DNA from: Craterostigma plantagineum
Taxonomy: Eukaryota > Streptophyta > Magnoliopsida > Lamiales > Linderniaceae
Reading direction: 5' to 3'
Assembly (NCBI GenBank): GCA_027422505.1
Contig: JAPQWV010000657.1
Coordinates: 124,001-188,000 of the forward strand
Length of the DNA stretch: 64,000 nucleotides
A program made the translations under genes and the position numbers. Positions 1 through 12,100 of this stretch are shown here, in pieces (positions within the stretch are counted from its first letter, which is position 1; each line of letters begins with the position of its first letter). Below the pieces are notes generated by a model, which saw nothing but the letters and a program-made list of their open reading frames with translations, did no database searches and was not told where the DNA came from.

Positions 1-67
1 GATTTCCCCCATTTTCTTAGTTCTCCTTTTTTAAGAGGATTTTTTGTAACATTGACCCTATCCTTAG

Positions 68-665
68 GGCTCAAGCAAGAGAAAGCTGTGGAGAGAATAA
101 GCGCGCTCTCAATGCGTCCAAATTGGACAAGGTTACTGGAATTTTGGTTGTCTGAGGATGTTAATTATTTATTCATTGCTGTTAGCTTCTTCTGCCTGCT
201 TCTGTTGATTTACGTTCTTGGTGTTCTGGGTTGGGACCCGGTAGATAGCTATGTCCGAGGCCATTTGTGGCTACATTGGATGGGCACATTCATATATAGC
301 CATGCATGGCAAAGAATCCGAACCGTATAAAATGAATATTTCCTGGATCTACGGATGGAGGGTACGGTACATTCACTTATTCTTGTGTTTTTTTTCTTGT
401 GGGAAGCTATTTGTATTTTTGTGTTTAGGGAAGCTTTTGGTGCAATTGTGATGTGCGGTAACTTGGATGATATCTTGTTTATGTTGCAATATTCTGTTCC
501 AATAGGTACCGATTTGAGCTCCGAGTTCACAATCATGTTATCGACGGCATCAGTTCTCCCAAGGTTGCCAAGCAGATCACCTCCATCGCCGTCGAACCCG
601 TTGTGGAATTTGAGGTTACTCCACAGCTTCTAGAAGCTTTCATATCGGATTCTTCCTTCATCTAG
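68..665 (+). CDS. 3' end (last two exons) of an unidentified host gene
   Basis: Two exons are inferred by eye. The first (68-131) follows a TCCTTAG acceptor and ends ACAAG before GT. The second (506-665) follows TTCCAATAG and ends at TAG 663-665. They join in phase: the AG left by the first plus the G of the second make an Arg codon, giving PNWTR then [14 protein letters not shown]. The last exon encodes about 50 residues, including [18 protein letters not shown] and [17 protein letters not shown] do not recognise the protein family. The gene enters from the left edge and converges on the helicase gene, with about 1 kb between the two stop codons. The intron (132-505) holds only AT-rich sequence. 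A longer open frame through the intron (52-330) is probably chance. The splice model rests on clean GT-AG borders and phase; no transcript was available. Confidence 0.55.
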
Positions 666-936
666 ACGGTGTTTTTTGTTTCTTTGCTAGATCTTCTAAG
701 CTTGACACTTTTTTTTTGCACTTTCTGAATGATTATTAAGTGACTTACGTTTTACTATTTCGTGCCTTTTACTGTCCGATACTTGTGGTGTACGTCGTTG
801 CCTGTATGATCTCCAATTCTCACGCCATGGACAATCATTACTATGCGTTGTATCCACACATCGAGTAAGTTATGTATATTATTAAGTAAACAACATCGAA
901 GCAGTTCTTCACATTATATGGCTATGAGTTGTTCGA

Positions 937-1016
937 GTAGTTAACTCTAATTGTAAAAGATATATGGGCTTAGAAATACAATAGTAGTTAACTCAAATTA
1001 TAAAAGATATATGGGC
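937..1016. repeat. 47-bp direct repeat in the intergenic region
   Basis: Two near-identical copies of a 32-bp block (beginning gtagttaactc, ending agatatatgggc) start at 937 and 984. The rest of 666-1059 shows no gene; it is AT-rich sequence downstream of the first gene. Confidence 0.6.
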
Positions 1017-1059
1017 ACAGGCACATCACCGCCCATTGGCGCGGCTCCAAAATTTCTAG

Positions 1060-1067
1060 TATATATA

Positions 1068-1098
<31 letters not shown>
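1060..1098. repeat. AT dinucleotide microsatellite
   Basis: An almost pure TA run of about 39 bp lies directly beside the inverted-repeat element at 1099. It may be the original target, since short TATATATA also flanks the other end of that element. Confidence 0.8.
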
Positions 1099-1100
<2 letters not shown>

Positions 1101-1329
1101 TTTTCTATGGTGCCACCTAGCCTGAGCAACCACAGTGAATACCATAGCTGATCTCGCACCTCCGCCGCCCCTCTTAGCTTCCACATAATCTTCGTTGTCC
1201 ATCTTCCACGCACTCATTTACCAGAAATTCATCATCTCATCTACGTACGGAAAAATGAGCTATAATTGCAAAATCAACTATGGTGCTCACGGTGGTTGCT
1301 CACGGTAGATGAGCACCATAGCAGATTTC
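1099..1329. mobile_element. Short inverted-repeat (MITE-like) element
   Basis: The left arm (1099-1152, ggttttctatggtgcc to ccatagctgat) is nearly the reverse complement of the right arm (1273-1329, atcaactatggtgctc to catagcagatttc). The arms are about 55 bp and the whole is about 230 bp. TATATATA sequence flanks both sides and could be the target duplication. The right arm also holds an internal repeat of gctcacggt. There is no coding capacity. The length and arms fit a non-autonomous DNA transposon; I cannot assign the superfamily. The stretch 1330-1723 contains nothing I can identify. Confidence 0.6.
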
Positions 1330-1723
1330 TATATATACTTCTATATATATAGAAAAATATAAGTTTGTGCAGTTTGTTATTTGTTCATTTTGACCTAAAT
1401 CGAAAGGAACTGTGAAAAACTTCTATATTCCCATAAATAAAACTCTGCTTGACTAATGAACAAAGAAGGCACTCACTCACCGTGTGTTCTAAAACACAAG
1501 CAGAAAAATACAAAGATAGTTTAGTCTCAAACTTTATCATCTTCTCTGCTGCTCATCAACGATCCCAGCCAGATGGCCTACGCCTCTTTCTGTTTCTATC
1601 TCTCACACTGCAGCAAACCACAAAAATTAGTAATTGCAAAGTTGGATACAACACATCAGATTATAATAAAAATGGAAATTGTGGTATTTAACCAAAGAGA
1701 AAGGAAAAATTTGATCATTAGAG

Positions 1724-4700
1724 CTACCTCTCAGAAGGTTTTTGCTGCGCCCTTGATGTATTGCTTGGTGCTGGCGAAGTCGTAGTGTTTGCTTTCACAG
1801 GTGGGGCATTGCCGCATATGGTCCCACCAGAAACAAAGCCGGCCAAAGCCATTCTTTTGTTGGGGGGTTGTACAGTAGAAGAACCGTTATTTGCAAACTG
1901 ATTATTCTGAGGGTTCGATGAGGCTGCGACAAATGTGTTTTTGAATTGGGCCATGATACCCGTCCTCAGCGAGTTAACAACTGCTGGGGAATGACTTGGA
2001 GCAGAACGAACTGATGCAGAACTTGACGAGGATTCTTGATTGTTGTTGTACCCAATGCCCAGACCAAAATCCACACCCCTAACACCTCTACCAGCTCCCC
2101 TTCCTCCTCCTTTAGCTCTTTTTCCACCTGTGGAATCAGCGTCGAAGAAAAGAAGGATTTGATCAAGACGAGCCCAACATTGGCGGAAGCATAATCGAAT
2201 ACATTAGACTCCAAATCAGATCTCAATTACTGCTCCCAGTGGTCATATCACAGACGGATCTATGTTGCCATGCACCTACACTAGAATGAATGTAAAGAAA
2301 GCAAGCTATTTTATGACTGGAATCCATCTTCAACATGTTAGGAAAACGTTTCGTAGACCCTCCATATGGTGAAAGATGAAGAAAGTACCTCCTTTTCGAG
2401 CATCACGTTTCGATCGGTACCTTCCATCCTGTGAAATAGTTGCACGTCATTCAAACGCAACTCAGGATATATAACAGCAAGAACGCAAAAGCTAACAAAT
2501 TCCAGCTATCGAACTGGGAATCAAGAAAGATGACAAAAAGATGTGTGCACCTTCATAGCAAGATCCATGAGTTCTTGGGACACATTTTGACCTGCTGCAA
2601 TCAAACTATTTACTAATTCGCCAGCAAATCTCGCCTCCTTCTGCGTTATGAGGGTGTATGCAGTTCCATCTTTATCACCAGCACGACCTGTCCTCCCAAT
2701 ACGATGCACGTGCATGTCCATGTCTTTAGCAATATCAAAGTTGACAACAAATTTAATTGACTTGATGTCAAGACCACGAGCCGCAACATCAGTAGCAACA
2801 AGAACATGATATGTCCCAGATTTGAATTTCTGCAATGTATCCATACGAGAAGCCTGATCTTTGTCACCGTGGAGCGCTGCAACTTTGAAACCCTTCAGAG
2901 CCAGCTGTGATTCAACATCATCCACCGTAGCCTTTTTTGAAGCAAAAACAAGAACATCCCCTTCATCTATCATTCTAGGAAGCTTTTCAAGAAGCCATGA
3001 AACTTTTCGGCATCTGATGGAATTACTTCAACGACTTGGGTAATATCCTCATTGGCCATACCCACCTCACCCACGGTAACCCTTACAGGATCAGATAGGA
3101 TCTCCCTAGCAAGCTTCTCAACCTTCCGCGGCATAGTTGCTGAAAAGAGTAGGGTCTGTCGATCAGGCCTTATTTGGCCTACTATGGACCTTATTTGCGG
3201 TTCAAATCCGAGATCAAACATTCGATCTGCCTCATCAAGTACTAAGTAGGTTGCTCTCAACATGGTCAGTGCCTTAATTTTCAGCATACCTATCAATCTC
3301 CCTGGAGTAGCCACAACTATCTCACATCCAGCCTTGAGTTCCTTTATCTGGTCGTGTTTCGACATTCCCCCGTAGACAGCAGAAACGCGTATACCAAAAG
3401 CTTTGGAAAATTTCTTCGCTTCCAAATATATCTGATGGGCTAGTTCCCTAGTAGGTGCACAGATAACTCCAATTGGACCTTCGTCTTTTGAAAGTTCAGG
3501 TTGATCCATGATATGGACAATCATGGGAAGCACAAACGCAGCAGTCTTTCCTGAACCAGTTTTTGCTATTCCAAGTATATCTCTTCCAGAAAGCACAATT
3601 GGTAATGCTTGGCTTTGTATCGATGTGGGCTTTTCATATGCTTGTTTGGCTATAGCTTTCATTAACTCTGCAGGGAATCCACAGTCTTCAAAAGTCTTGA
3701 CGGGCCGTGGGACATCAAAGCCTGATACACGAATAGCTAAACTCTTTCTGTCCTCAGCAAGTTCCTCTTCGCTCATGCCTGCAAGCATCATAGGTAAAAT
3801 ATTTATCGAACATGGACGAATACAAACAGGAGGCGCACTGAAGTTTAGCATGCAAAATAGCGTCAGACTCAGGACCCCATAACAAGGTTGAAAATAGTAT
3901 GTGTGCCAACAGAATAAGTTCTTATAAGACACAACCAAACTCAAAAATAGAGATTTTACTACTAGTGTATAAAAAACTAACTGCAATAATTACCAAAAGA
4001 AAAAACTCAATCAACAGATAAATACTTTATAACCTTCAATGTGTATCAGTGCTGAAGTAACACTAAGACTTACATAATAGAAAACTTAAAATCTAGAATA
4101 CCTGAAATAGAAGGCTTCTCCTCATAGAAATCTTTATTGAACGGCTCGTAATCAATTGAGCCATGGTCAAGCGCGGGTATCGGCTCAATATTCTTCTTAT
4201 CCACAACAATTGGATTATCATCCGAATCATAGTCAATCATCCCTGCATCCACAGCTTTGGCAGCCGCATAGACCTCTTCCTCTGAATTATACCCAGCGTG
4301 CAATGCGTCAGCTGCCAACTGCAACCCTAAATCCTTCTTTGCTTTCAGAAAACTCTCCATGGGATCGTCTTCCGCATCATCCTTATACCTATAGCGGTAG
4401 ACACAAATATAAAACTTTGTTGGTCTAAAGATATCCAAACAGCGTGATTCATACGTAGAACTTGTTTGCTTGTAACGGAATTGAGCTTAGATGAAATAAG
4501 ATTCTAGAGGATAGCTTCTTCTGTCAATTAGCAATGCCCCGATTCATCAAATAATGCCAGAATCACTTTGACCGGAAATAGTACAATTTTGCATCTTATC
4601 AAACTCCACGAAATTAAATTGAGCTGCTTGGCTTGAAATTCAGCTCAACCAACCTGTCGAGCTTTTCCTTGGCCTTCGGTGGCGGCTGAGAATTCATCTC

Positions 4701-4955
4701 TTCCTGAAGGCCTTCCATGAACGCGTCCAGAGGATCTATCTCGTCTTCTTCGATGTTGGTGTTGGCAACGTTGTCGTTTGAAGCATTATGGCTGCGATCC
4801 TCGGCGTAATCGATGTTATCAAGGTCGTCATCGTCGTCGCCTCCGACATGGCGAGAAGATGGAGGGACGTAAAGTCGTTGGGGAGGTTGCGAGCGCTCGA
4901 AGTTGTACGTGGTTTGCCGATTAATGCCGAATCCTTCGAATTTGCGTTTCGACAT
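1724..4955 (-). CDS. RH24: DEAD-box ATP-dependent RNA helicase, RH24-like; one-base frameshift
   Basis: Five exons on the - strand with GT-AG borders: 4654-4955, 4102-4388, 2551-3778, 2389-2428 and 1724-2127. Together they give about 753 codons, close to the roughly 760 of Arabidopsis RH24. The start MSKRKFEGFGINRQTTYNF and the acidic N-terminal region match that subfamily. The helicase core shows the Q motif (about residues 230-256), Walker A AKTGSGKT (268-275), PTRELA (305-310), GG (333-334), TPGRL (354-358), DEAD (378-381) and SAT (409-411). After these come VATDVAARGLDI and HRIGRTGRAG. The tail has a GGGRGAGRG basic stretch and a Ser/Asn-rich end. It should unwind or remodel RNA using ATP. 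One base is missing near 2997-3002, between the two RecA-like halves: the frame runs into TGA, while the other half continues in the next frame. This is either an assembly error or a recent loss of function. Confidence 0.9.
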
Positions 4956-5237
4956 TAGGTAAATTGATAGAAACCCTAGGACTTGAAGTTTGGGAGATTT
5001 TAATTTGAAGTGCTGAGCTGGTAAGGTTTTGAAATTTGACCTGCGTGAAATTTATATTGATTACATATTTGCAATTAGACTGAAAGTGTAATAATACAAA
5101 GTCATCCCACAACTTAATGAAATAAGGATTATTACCCAAAAGAATAAAAACGTAGGACATTAACACCAGTTTGTTTTCAACAAGTGTTCATGGAAGGGGA
5201 AAAAGAAGGATGGCAATAATAGCAGCAGAATCGCATT

Positions 5238-6145
5238 TAGGCTGTTCACCGAACCGAACCGAACCAAACTTTGAAGTTTCACTTAACCAAACTTTTCGGA
5301 TAAAAATTTTTGAAACCGAATATCGAACTGAACTTAATCGGTTCGGTTTCGGTAAACCCAAACAACCATATTTCTTTAAAAAAGGGAAAAAAAACACGGA
5401 AGTTGCTAAAGTTCAAATCTCGGGAGCAATCGCAATTTAGGTTTAGCTAATGCTTGGATTTGAGATTAAAATTAAAATGAATATTTTTAATAAACTAAGC
5501 AATGTGGGCCATCAACTACAGACGCAATCACTTTAATGTATTAAATGGTTTAACGTAAAAATAAAGTATTTCCCACTTTGTTAGTGGACGGTTTTCCATT
5601 AATTTTTTATTTTTTATTTGTTTAATATAATGAAAATGGACACATGTCGCAAGCAAAAGCAAACTACATTTCATTGTGTATATAAGATACTAGTTTTAGG
5701 CTGTGCATTTTACGGGTGTAAAATATGTGTAATTAATATAACACTATTGTGTAACAATAATAATATAAGTTAAATGGCTTAACGTGAAAATAAAGTGTTT
5801 CCCACTTTGTTAGTGCGCGGTTTATCCATTTTTGTTATTTGTTTAATATATTCAAAATGGACACGTGTCGCAAGGAGAAGCAAACTACATCTCATTGTAT
5901 ATGTAAGATATATATATATATATATTTATTATATATATATATTAATGGGGTGGCTTGTTAATATTTATATATTTTTTAATATATTGAATTTCCGTATTTT
6001 GGTTTTTATTGGGTTAACCGAATTATCGAACCAAAAAACTGAAATCTTCGGTTTTACATTTGTTAGAACCGAACCGAATTCTTTCGGTCGGTATTCGGTT
6101 GATATCGAATTTTCGGTGTCGGTTCGCTTCGCGCATTTCTTAGAA
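5238..6145. mobile_element. Probable non-autonomous hAT-like element
   Basis: The left end begins taggctgttcaccgaacc and continues with about ten loose copies of accgaa or its complement (5238-5360). The right end (about 6010-6140) carries the same motif family in inverted orientation (ttcggt, ggttcgg). Clusters of short ACCGAAC-like motifs at both ends are typical of plant hAT-like elements. The interior is AT-rich with no transposase. Exact ends and target duplication could not be fixed by eye. Confidence 0.4.
5541..5910. repeat. Direct repeat of about 145 bp (5541-5689 and 5770-5910)
   Basis: Both copies start ttaaatgg(t/c)ttaacgt and end near tgtaagata or tataagata, with shared blocks tttcccactttgttagtg and atggacac(a/g)tgtcgcaag. 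They sit 229 bp apart inside the hAT-like element, so they look like an internal duplication of it. Confidence 0.7.
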
Positions 6146-6217
6146 ATAGGTATCATCTTACTCTAAAACCAAACAATAAAACTACACACCATTTCGAGTC
6201 TTCACTACCAACAAAGG

Positions 6218-7276
6218 TCTATTTATGGACTTAAGCAAGCGTCTAGAAGGTGAAATCTTCGATTTGATGAAGTAGTTACGAACAACGAATTCTTAAAGAA
6301 TGAAGATGATCCTTATATTTATAATAATTCATGAGAGTAAGATATCATTCCTCGTTTTGCATGCGAACGACATCCTTTTAATAGGAAACGATATCGGGAT
6401 GCTCTCGGAGGTGAAAGCTTGACATTCGACCGAATTCTCCATGAAAGACCTGGGAGAAGCAACCTATATTCTTTGAATTCACATTTCTAGAGATCGAGTG
6501 AATCGAATGATTTGAAACAGTTTCGAGTGGACGAATCTGAGAAAGGGTTCTTGCCAATGCGTCTTGGGATTCATCTCTGAAATCCACGTTCCTCAGAGTG
6601 AGGATGCAAGGGAGGAAATGAGTGAAATTTCTTATGCATCAGCAATAGGTAGCCTAATGTATGTGATGCTATGTACACGGCCCGACATTGCGTACGCTTT
6701 GAGCGTAGTAAGTCGGTACCAATCTAGTCCTGGTAAGGAACATTGGAACGCAGTAAAGAATATCTTCAAGTACCTTAGACGGACTAAAGATATGGTACTG
6801 GTTTATGGAAACAGAGAATTAGAGGTGGACGGTTATATCGATTCGGATTTCGAGTCAGACGTGGATGATCAGAAATCCACTTTTGGTTTCGTCTATACGC
6901 TTAATGGAGGAGCAATGTCTTGGAAAAGTTCTAAGGAAGAACTACTACCGATTCCACCACTGAGTCGGAGTATATTGCAGCCTCTAAGGCATCAAAAGAA
7001 GGTGTTTGGATGAGGAAGTTCTTAGAAGAACTCCAAGTTGTTCCAGGCATAGTGGACTGCCCACTACCATTCTGGTGCGACAATGGTGGGGCAGTGGCAC
7101 AAGCCAAGGAACCTAGGTCTCACTCAAAGTCCAAACAAATAGAAAGAAAAAACCATGTGCTGCATGGGTTCGTTAAAAAAGGCTACATAGCTGTGCAGAA
7201 AGAAGCCACCGCGGATAACGTGGCAGAAACCGGGATGGTAGGCGTGGCTCCTCGTGATCAATTGAGAGATGGTTGA
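6218..7276 (+). pseudogene. Ty1/copia pol remnant (reverse transcriptase to RNase H)
   Basis: Conceptual translation across frames gives YGLKQASRR, then HANDILLIGNDIGM (the YVDD region, degenerate), SMKDLGEATYIL, GSLMYVMLCTRPDIAYALS, and RNase H pieces DGYIDSDFESDVDDQKST and FWCDNGGAVAQA. The order matches the 3' half of a copia pol. Several stops and frameshifts are present (for example the Leu-to-stop after SEVKA). The two longest open pieces are 6564-7013 and 7010-7276. There is no LTR or gag nearby, so this is an old fragment. It is a different lineage from the Sirevirus-type elements to the right. Confidence 0.8.
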
Positions 7277-7560
7277 GTGGCTAGGTATGGTTAGTTGTGC
7301 GATTGGACCAAATGTCGTCTCATTTACCTATTCGTTGGCTTGTCTATGAGTTGACTTATTGCCGGAGGATTACAGTCGCTTTTCTGTTTGGTGCGCCGTT
7401 CCTATTTGCGGCTTACGTCATCCCCTTTGGATTTTCTCTTTTGTTTGGGAATAGGGGATGCGGCGCTACCTAGACCTAGACCGAGATAGACTAGGCTGGA
7501 GGGTTTGGATTGGTCCCGGTTTAGGTCCAACTGGGATATGTTGGACCATAGGGACCTCCT
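7262..7560 (-). pseudogene. Fragment of a Sirevirus ORF3 (central Pro/Gln-rich part)
   Basis: This stretch aligns by eye with 19,120-19,440 inside ORF3 of element A. Shared blocks include gttgagtggctag, tagttagcgcaattggacc (here tagttgtgcgattggacc), cgccgttcct and cctagacctagac. Similarity starts abruptly at about 7262, where the copia fragment to the left ends. It does not have an intact frame. The stretch 7561-7944 that follows contains nothing I recognise. Confidence 0.5.
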
Positions 7561-7944
7561 CATCATAAATATGGATCTAGTGATATTTTGCCGATCCGCG
7601 TAAAAATCTATTTGAACGGAAAATGTCAGCGACACCTCCAATGAGAACACCGAGCTCGTTGGCTCGGGGTGAAGCCTTGACACCAATGACCTCCGGTTCG
7701 AGTTTGTTGGACTATTAGAATAGTTGTTGTTAGCTAGAAGCACAAAAATGTGATGCTGCCCCGAATCGTGCGCTAAAATGCGCCTATACTTCTTCGGGCC
7801 CGATGACGGCGACGTCTTGGTACAAAGGAGCAGTGATGGGGGCCGGTGGTTTTATATTTGGGCTACAAGGTATTTTGAAAACCCCGATGGGCCGATAAGG
7901 ATAACATCCAAGTCCATTCTTAAATGGATCTAAAAATATTTGGC

Positions 7945-8752
7945 CCAAATTAATGGATTTTTTTAAAATTAAGTACAACACGGATGGAACACTAGATAGG
8001 TATAAAGCTCGTTTGGTTGCAAAAGGTTATAATCAACGTGAAAGAATAAATTTTCAAAAACTTTGGTCCCTATGTATGGTTACTACGCGTACATTACTAG
8101 ATATTGCTCTGATTAATAATTGGGATGTTTTTCAACTAGATGTCAATAATGCATTTTTACATGTGACTCTGGAGAAGTATATATGAAATTGTGGGGGTTT
8201 TATGATTAAAATGTTATGTTTATCGGTAGATTAAGAAGTCCTTGTATGGGTTAAAATAGTTCCCACGAAAACAGAATGACAAAGTCGTTGTTTTCTTAAA
8301 TAAAATCATTATGGTCAGAGTTTGCATATCCAGGGTTTGGATTTCTATACGCAGAACTGAAAATTTAAAATCAATGTGTTTTGCAACTCGGATTGGGCAT
8401 CTTGTCCGATAACTCGATGAGTAGGTACTAGTACTTTAGCTGGTAATTCCTTACTGTAACAGAAAAAACACCGTTTCAAAATCTTCGGCCAAAGCTTAAT
8501 ATAGGGCTATGGCACAAACTTGTTATGAGATTGTTTGGGTTCTTGGTATTTTTAATGATTCTCGTATTACTAGTCTTACTCCAGTAAATCTAAATTGTGA
8601 CAATATGGTTGCATTACAAATAGTTGATAATCTTGTGTTTCATGAAAGAAAGAGCATATCGAAATCGATTGACATTTAATAAAACAATATATTATTCATA
8701 AATGTTTCTACTCGCTACGTAGCATCTAAAGATTGGTTAGCTGATGTAGACT
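7945..8752 (+). pseudogene. Ty1/copia pol remnant, internally deleted
   Basis: The left part reads [14 protein letters not shown], then DIALINNWDVFQLDVNNAFLH, the start of a copia reverse transcriptase. After about 8190 the frame breaks: SLYGLK is followed by RNase H pieces NSDWASCP, LNCDNMVALQIVDN and HERKSIS, and finally RYVASKDWLADV. The palm-domain catalytic region between these is missing. The piece resembles Ivana/Ale-type copia elements more than the Sirevirus type, which is a weak judgement. Confidence 0.7.
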
Positions 8753-10731
8753 AAGGCCCTTGGAAAAGTGGCCCATTCGATTTTGTAGGTTGCTCGGAAT
8801 GAAAACCCTTGGGCTGCTCCATATAGATTTTCTCTTGGAGGAATCCATTCAGAAAAGCGGTTTTCACATCCATCTGCCATGTCTCGTAATCGTAGTATGC
8901 TGCTATGACAAGCAGAATATGGAGAGATCTAATCATTGCTACAGGTGAAAATGGTTCCTCATAGTCAATGTCCTCTTTCTGACTATACCCTTTCGCTACT
9001 AGCCTAGCTTTGTAGGTATCAGCCTGTCTGTCAGATCCAATCTTTATCTTGTAGATCCATTAACGCACTGTAGGTCTAAAACCTTCAGGCAGGCCTACTA
9101 GACTCCAGACTTGGTTGGCGTTCATCGTGTCCATCTCTGCTTTCATAGCTTCGACCCATTTTATAAGAGTCGACATTCGTCATTGTCTATAGGTAGTCGG
9201 GTCGTCACAAACAATCTCCTCCGTCACAGCACCCCCGTGCTCGATGTGTACCATACAGTATCTCTCAAGCATGCGAGGTACTCTACCCCACCTGCACAAT
9301 TCTGGGCACGTCTCGGGCTGCTCATCTATGCTCCCAGGCACTGATGGCTCTGGAGGCATCTCGGCTAACTCTCCAAGAGTCACTTCTCTGTCAGCTCCAC
9401 CTTCTCGAACGAACTGTTCCTCGAGAAAGTGAGCATGAATGGCTACAGCGATCCTCTGATCATTGTTGAAGTAAAAATAATATCCCATGCTATCATAGGG
9501 ATATCCGACAAAACATCCTTTCGTTGACCTAGATTCGAGTTTGTTTGCAATTATCTTTTTTCACATAGGCGGGGCAACCCCAAACCCTTAAGTGATTCAA
9601 GCCGGGCTTCTTATAGTTCCAAAATTCGTAAGGTACCTTATCATCAGACTTCAAAAGGTTATTTTCAAAACATAAACAGCAGTTTGCAAAGCATATCCCC
9701 ACAATGATATGGGGAGATCAGTAGCTTAGTATAGATCGACCTTTATCTAATAATGTTCGATTTCTGCGTTCTTCAACACCATTCAACTGTGGTGTCCCGG
9801 GCGGTGTAAACTGCCAAATAAATCCATTTTCTTTCATGAAATCATCAAACTCGAGACCCATATACTCGCCGTCTCGATCTGATCATACGACTTTAATTTG
9901 TCTCCCAGTTTGATTTTCCACTTAAGTCTTGAATTCCTTGAACTTTTCAAGGGTTTTAGACTTGTGCTTCAACAGATACACCAAGCCGTAGCGAGAGTGA
10001 TCATATGTGAAGTCACAAATAGTGGAAATTACCTCAGGCCACTACACTAAACGGTCCACAAACGTCTGATGGATCCAAATGCAAATGATTAGTGGCTCTT
10101 TGAAAAGTCCCTATAAAGGGAGACTTAGTGATTTTGCTGAGGAAACAAGACTCGCACGTTGGATAGGAATCTGATTCCGGCGGCTTAATAAAGTCGTGTT
10201 TCTCCAACTCTTGAATCTTTCAAACTCCGGCATGACCGAGTCTAAGATTCCACAAATACTTTTTGTTTCTAAGTTACGTTTGTCGGTAACTACATCCGCA
10301 TGTTCTTGGACGTTAACGAAATATATACCATTTATTAACGTTGCATTTCAAACTCATTTGTTTCCAAAATAAATCTCGTAAATATTTTATTGAACCAAAA
10401 TTCATAACCATTCTTACTCAAAGCAGAATAGAAATAATAGAAGAGTCTTTAACCCAACATGACTAGCAGGTAAAATAGTCTGCTACCAGATGAAGACTTC
10501 TCGTTCCGCCAGCTTCCTACTTCATTCCAGACCCTGGTTAAAAACATAGATGTGAGCAGTTGTTCTCGAGTCAAGAATCCGCGAAGCGGCAAATACAGTT
10601 AATGAACAATAAGTTTCCGAAACTTTACCTGAAGCCCCAGAAGCTCGAAACTTGGGGAAGTCCCTTTTTCCAATGGCCCAGCTCTTGGCAGTAAGGCACC
10701 TATCAGTAGCCTTCGGAACTTCAGGATGCGA
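8753..10731 (-). pseudogene. Ty1/copia gag-pol remnant (zinc knuckle, integrase, start of RT)
   Basis: Read on the - strand from the right: a gag zinc-knuckle relic (KRDFPKFRASGASGK, about 10,640), a protease relic (RILDSRTTAHI, about 10,570), a pre-integrase NLRLGHAGV (about 10,230) and an integrase core. The core includes FTYDHSRYGLVYLLK, SDRDGEYMG and FTPPGTPQLNGVEERRNRT (about 9780-10,050). The integrase C-terminal region GYYFYFNNDQ (about 9480) and [15 protein letters not shown] (about 8870) follow. It is cut at 8752 against the neighbouring + strand fragment. Stops are frequent, and no LTRs are visible. Confidence 0.8.
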
Positions 10732-12100
10732 AAAACTGATCAACAATATTCTTAAACCAACCCATGGACTTATAATTCTATGATTATAAATTTGGCTTAG
10801 GCTTTGAGAATCCACGTTGCTTGACGAAAGTTGATTGCAAACAACTTTACGATGTCAAGTACCTGGGTTTGGGATTAACTAATCTTATGGTTTTTACTAA
10901 CGCAAAAGAAATAGATGCATTAGAAGAAACCAAGCGAAAAACCAAGACAAGGGTTGAAATCCCCTTTTCCTATACAAAATTGAATCAAAGTTACAAAACT
11001 AGGGATCTTCCCAAGGGTTGGAGCTTTTAGTCAATTATCTTCCCGAAGATCGTTCTACAAATGAGGAAGCATATACTCATCATTCTGAAAATTCTCTCTA
11101 AATACCCCCTATCCTTAAAAAGAATAGAAGGGTTAAGAGTCTCATTAGAAAAGACCGAGAGAATGTTGAAGCTGAAAAGAAAATGTTCCTAGAAGAGATG
11201 GAAAATCTCAAAGCTTCCTCCATCTCACAAACCATTTCTCACGCATTACGCTGAAAGGAAACTATCATTATGAAACGCGTGAAGAAAGAAAATCGCCTTC
11301 TAAAGCTCAGAAATCTAAAAATAAAACTGTGAAAAATAGTAACTCTAACCTTGTGTTTACTACGTCTACAGGGAGCGTAGTACCTGAGATAGAGAAATTG
11401 AAGGCAAGAGTGTCTAGTTTAGAAATTAAGAAGGAGCTGATGTCAAAGTTTCAAATGTATCTCCTTCTGTAATAAGAAAAGACACTCGTAGAAATAAAAG
11501 AGCCATGTCTTTGCTTCAAATATTGTGTCTTTATGGTCCTTAGAGCCAACTACATTTAGAAGCACTAACTACGAAATAGTATCTTCGTCAAACGTAACAA
11601 ACACTCATTCTAAAATAAATGCTGATAGAAAGACTCATAGGAAACAAGATCCAGCCATTAAGAAGGCCTATAGTGCTATTCATGCATCTTCTCTCCTAAG
11701 TATCCTGTAAAGATCCAATCCCCCAAAGTTTGGAGACTATCAAATGAAAAGATCTTTTCCTCGATCAAGCCTACCAAAGCATTTGCCCATGCTCAAATTA
11801 CTCTTCCCTGCCAGGTTCAACCCAAATGGGTTTCTAGATCTCCGCCTACGAAGACAAAAGGCAAAAAGGCCAAGTCTTCTACAAAGGGCAAACCCAAATC
11901 AACTTTTTAAGATGGCTTGGGTCGCTAAAGCTCCAATTAGTGATAATTTAGGAACTATATCTAAACCTAAACCTCAATCTGCTAATCAGAGAGGACCCAT
12001 TTATGAGTGGGTACCTAAAGCTTTTTACATTGTGTTTCCAGATCCATCATATGTGGTACCTTGGCTCCGATTGCTCCACACGCATGACTAGGAATAAAGA
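10732..12100 (+). pseudogene. gag: Sirevirus gag C-terminal part, decayed (element at 10.7-15.3 kb)
   Basis: From about 10,732 the sequence matches the gag tail of element C (60.0-60.5 kb, opposite strand) and of the fragment at 27 kb. Shared peptide blocks are KVDCKQLYD, LGLGLTNLMVFTNAKE and IPFSYTKLNQSY. Further on, QDPAIKKAYSAIHA and the protease-like YLGSDCSTRMT (about 12,055) follow. The active-site Asp-Ser-Gly of the related copies (YLDSGCSTH) is changed here to GSD. Frames shift repeatedly. The left border lies directly against the - strand copia fragment, with no LTR or 5' half of gag. Confidence 0.75.

Noticed and set aside
52..330. 92-codon ORF with a hydrophobic stretch at the left edge
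   Set aside because: It runs through a well-formed GT-AG intron; the exon model explains the sequence better.
9111..9344. 77-codon + strand ORF
   Set aside because: Opposite strand of a copia integrase/RT relic; no independent support.
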